The translations under genes were made by a program, and so were the position numbers. Below are positions 42,679 to 44,371 of a DNA stretch of 44,371 nt, piece after piece. Numbering within the stretch: the stretch's first letter is position 1; every line of letters begins with the position of its first letter. Location of the stretch: NCBI GenBank assembly GCA_964444225.1, contig CAYUFM010000010.1, positions 1 to 44,371 on the forward strand, read 5' to 3'. The notes beneath the pieces were generated by a model. That model was not told where the DNA came from. It did not search any database and worked only from the letters and a program-made list of their open reading frames with translations. The stretch comes from JALHOM01 sp964444225. Its GTDB lineage: Bacteria > Patescibacteriota > Saccharimonadia > Saccharimonadales > 2-12-FULL-41-12.

Positions 42679-43787
42679 TTTTTGCCTCTTTTCTCTAACT
42701 TTATGATACCGTCATTAAACTCTAGATCAAACTCCAACTTAGTCGCACTATCCCTAGATGATTTTATTAACTGTCCAGAACTTCTAACTATGGCATAGCC
42801 TTTATTTAGGGGTAATTTTGGATCATAAGCTTTTAGCAGTGCCGTCATTTGGTCAAAATAACCTGTAGTTTGGTAATATTTAACCTGCAAACTATCGTCT
42901 AGCTGATCTGTAAAATAACTAATTTGCTGCGAAACCTCGGCCTCATAAGATTCCAATACCTGGTTCAACTGCTGTTTCTTAGACTTTAGCAACTGCAACT
43001 CATGAACCCTGTCAGGCACCAAGATTTCAGCTGCGTTACTGGGCGTACTTGCCCTTACATCTGCAACCAACTCGGCTAGTACTATATCACGCTCATGGCC
43101 TATTGCTACCAAGGTCGGGATTCTGCTAACAGCAAGCGCACGAACAACTTGCTCGTGGTCAAAAGCAACGAGGTCGTCACGAGATCCACCGCCCCGGATC
43201 AATACCAAAGCTTCAAAGTTACCTTCGGTGGCGCGTTTTATTGCAGAAATTATCTGGTCTGGTGCATCTAGGCCCTGCACTTTCACATCAAACAGAGTGG
43301 TCTTCAAACTCGGCCACCGTTTTTTTGTAATTTTTATAAAATCACCATATCCAGCAGACTCTTTCGAGGCGACTATAGCAATCGATGCAGGCGCGTATGG
43401 TAGAGACCTTTTTCTAGAATCGTCAAAAAGTCCTTCTTTTTGCAACTTTTTTACGAGCAAAGCTTGGGCTTTGTTAATTGAGCCCTCACCGGTAACTTGG
43501 ACCATTTGAAACTGAATACTAAACCCAAACTGAGGATGCAAGTATGGCTTGCCCACCACTTCTAGCATCATTCCATCCTCTAGCGGACCAGGTAGGCAGT
43601 GTACCGACCCAAAGAACTTTACACTAGCTAACTCGTCTTTAAGATCAAAATACACCCACATATTTTTACTAACCCGAAAGTTACTCAGCTCACCAGTTAT
43701 TATGACCTCTGGATAAACCGTAGAAATAGACTGGTTAAAGACCGCCACAAAGTCCGAAACAGTAAAGTTCGGTGATTCGCCTATCAT
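42675..43787 (-). CDS. xseA: Exodeoxyribonuclease VII large subunit
   Basis: Degrades single-stranded DNA with XseB. N-terminal OB fold (FTVSDFVAVFNQSISTVYPEVIITGELSNF), catalytic core with IAIVASKESAGYGDF, VLIRGGGSRDDLVAFD, PTLVAIGHERD and ADVRASTPSNAAEI, then a shortened coiled coil. 370 aa, shorter than E. coli (about 450) because of the reduced C-terminal coil. Overlaps the upstream gene by 4 nt. Confidence 0.96.
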   Translation of the reverse strand: MIGESPNFTVSDFVAVFNQSISTVYPEVIITGELSNFRVSKNMWVYFDLKDELASVKFFGSVHCLPGPLEDGMMLEVVGKPYLHPQFGFSIQFQMVQVTGEGSINKAQALLVKKLQKEGLFDDSRKRSLPYAPASIAIVASKESAGYGDFIKITKKRWPSLKTTLFDVKVQGLDAPDQIISAIKRATEGNFEALVLIRGGGSRDDLVAFDHEQVVRALAVSRIPTLVAIGHERDIVLAELVADVRASTPSNAAEILVPDRVHELQLLKSKKQQLNQVLESYEAEVSQQISYFTDQLDDSLQVKYYQTTGYFDQMTALLKAYDPKLPLNKGYAIVRSSGQLIKSSRDSATKLEFDLEFNDGIIKLEKRGKK

Positions 43788-44371
43788 TTCAAGGATTCAG
43801 GCGTAAGATCGGCCGTTTTTAAGAACTTCTGGTACAAGAAATAGCCTATCGGCAACTGAATCGACATGCTAATAATTCTGTACATTATTGTGGCTGGCAA
43901 ACCTATGGAAGGCGGAACTCCAGCGACGGCTAGCACACCAGTCATAAGTGCTTCATAGACACCAACTCCACCAGGAAATACCGATATTATTCCGGCTAGG
44001 TTAGCTACAGCGTAAGCGATGATCACGGCGCCGGGATTGACCGGCTCGCCGAAGGCCAAGAAAACTGTATATAAGGTTGCCATCTCTGTTGCAGATGCCA
44101 ATGTTGCAAACCAAAGTGGGCGTTTTAGGTGATCTTTCTTCTCCTTAAGGATAATGTATTCCTCGTGCAGTTCTATAAATAGTTTGCGCACTCCTGCTAG
44201 TTTGATAGTTTCTGGATGCTTAGGCCTCACAGCCTGAATAATTTTATTAACTACTATGGTCAGGCTTCTGGTAAATGTGTCTATACGATTTTTGTTGCCC
44301 ACGATATACACCGACAAAAAAGACAAAAAGAACATCGCTGTACTGATACTAGCAGCCACCATTATAGTAAA
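43784..44371 (-). CDS. LPG-synthase-type membrane protein (UPF0104), 5'-truncated by window edge
   Basis: Polytopic membrane protein of the lysylphosphatidylglycerol-synthase transmembrane/flippase family. The C-terminal signature SVFPGGVGVYEALMTGVLAVAGVPPSIGLPATIMYRIIS is clear. The frame stays open to the window edge, and family members are about 300-340 aa, so roughly the first third is missing. The Lys-transfer domain of MprF is absent in the visible part. Probably lipid- or precursor-related transport. Confidence 0.85.
   Translation of the reverse strand, partial: FTIMVAASISTAMFFLSFLSVYIVGNKNRIDTFTRSLTIVVNKIIQAVRPKHPETIKLAGVRKLFIELHEEYIILKEKKDHLKRPLWFATLASATEMATLYTVFLAFGEPVNPGAVIIAYAVANLAGIISVFPGGVGVYEALMTGVLAVAGVPPSIGLPATIMYRIISMSIQLPIGYFLYQKFLKTADLTPESLK

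Noticed and set aside
1..44371. tRNA genes, CRISPR arrays, insertion sequences, prophage
   Set aside because: No cloverleaf with a GGTTCRANNCC arm, no regularly spaced direct repeats, and no transposase, integrase or phage structural proteins were seen by eye.

Overview
The window reads as a chromosomal segment of a small-genome bacterium of the Patescibacteria (CPR). Saccharibacteria is the most likely group; this is inference from gene content, not proof. The signs are short tightly packed genes, a compacted mraZ-rsmH-ftsL-ftsI-ftsW-murG-ftsQ cluster, a sigma-region-4/HARE-HTH protein, many uncharacterised small proteins, standard stop codons, roughly 40% GC, and a -10 box placed about 6-11 nt before the start codon of many first genes (leaderless-type promoters). 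No tRNA, rRNA, CRISPR array, insertion sequence or phage gene was found.

Layout. 1-3532 (+): the end of a structured-RNA-like element, a soluble PAS histidine kinase, a receiver protein with a 300-residue Pro/Ala-rich tail, and an RsuA/RluB pseudouridine synthase. 3529-5786: an unknown gene (-) and der (+) behind a hairpin-rich leader. 5791-8226 (-): speD, speE and a eukaryote-type ornithine decarboxylase, a complete ornithine-to-spermidine operon. 8283-12092 (+): a GC-rich block (about 55%) with a DUF1190-like Gly-tailed lipoprotein, a glutathionylspermidine-synthetase-like ATP-grasp amidoligase, a DUF350 membrane protein and a small K+ channel. 12228-15484: pth, an unknown gene (-), an RNA-rich intergenic region and dprA. 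15565-19390 (+): topA, the sigma4-HARE protein and a small acidic protein. 19974-27242 (-): the division/cell-wall cluster. 27727-41196, mostly (-): GH1 glycosidase, several unknowns, a PIF1-like helicase, HAD and HD hydrolases, glyS, recO and a degenerate two-component pair. 41251-44371 (-): a membrane-anchored protein, an N-terminally anchored methyltransferase, xseB, xseA and a truncated LPG-synthase-type membrane protein.

The best candidate for an undescribed system is 5791-12044. Two divergent operons meet in a 253-nt control region. One makes spermidine. The other encodes an enzyme of the family that joins a C-terminal glycine carboxylate to spermidine, next to an exported lipoprotein that ends in four glycines, a DUF350 membrane protein and a K+ channel. 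The inferred model is that the lipoprotein, or a peptide, is conjugated to a polyamine at the membrane. The ligase operon differs in base composition from its neighbours and was probably acquired by transfer.

The second strong signal is non-coding. A three-hairpin element with conserved flanks occurs at the left edge of the window and again near 14.1 kb, each time pointing at the next gene. The second copy lies beside a promoter/terminator-bounded, CCCTCC-bearing putative small RNA. A third signal is a kinase-like and receiver-like pair (40148-41196) in which both phospho-residues are lost.
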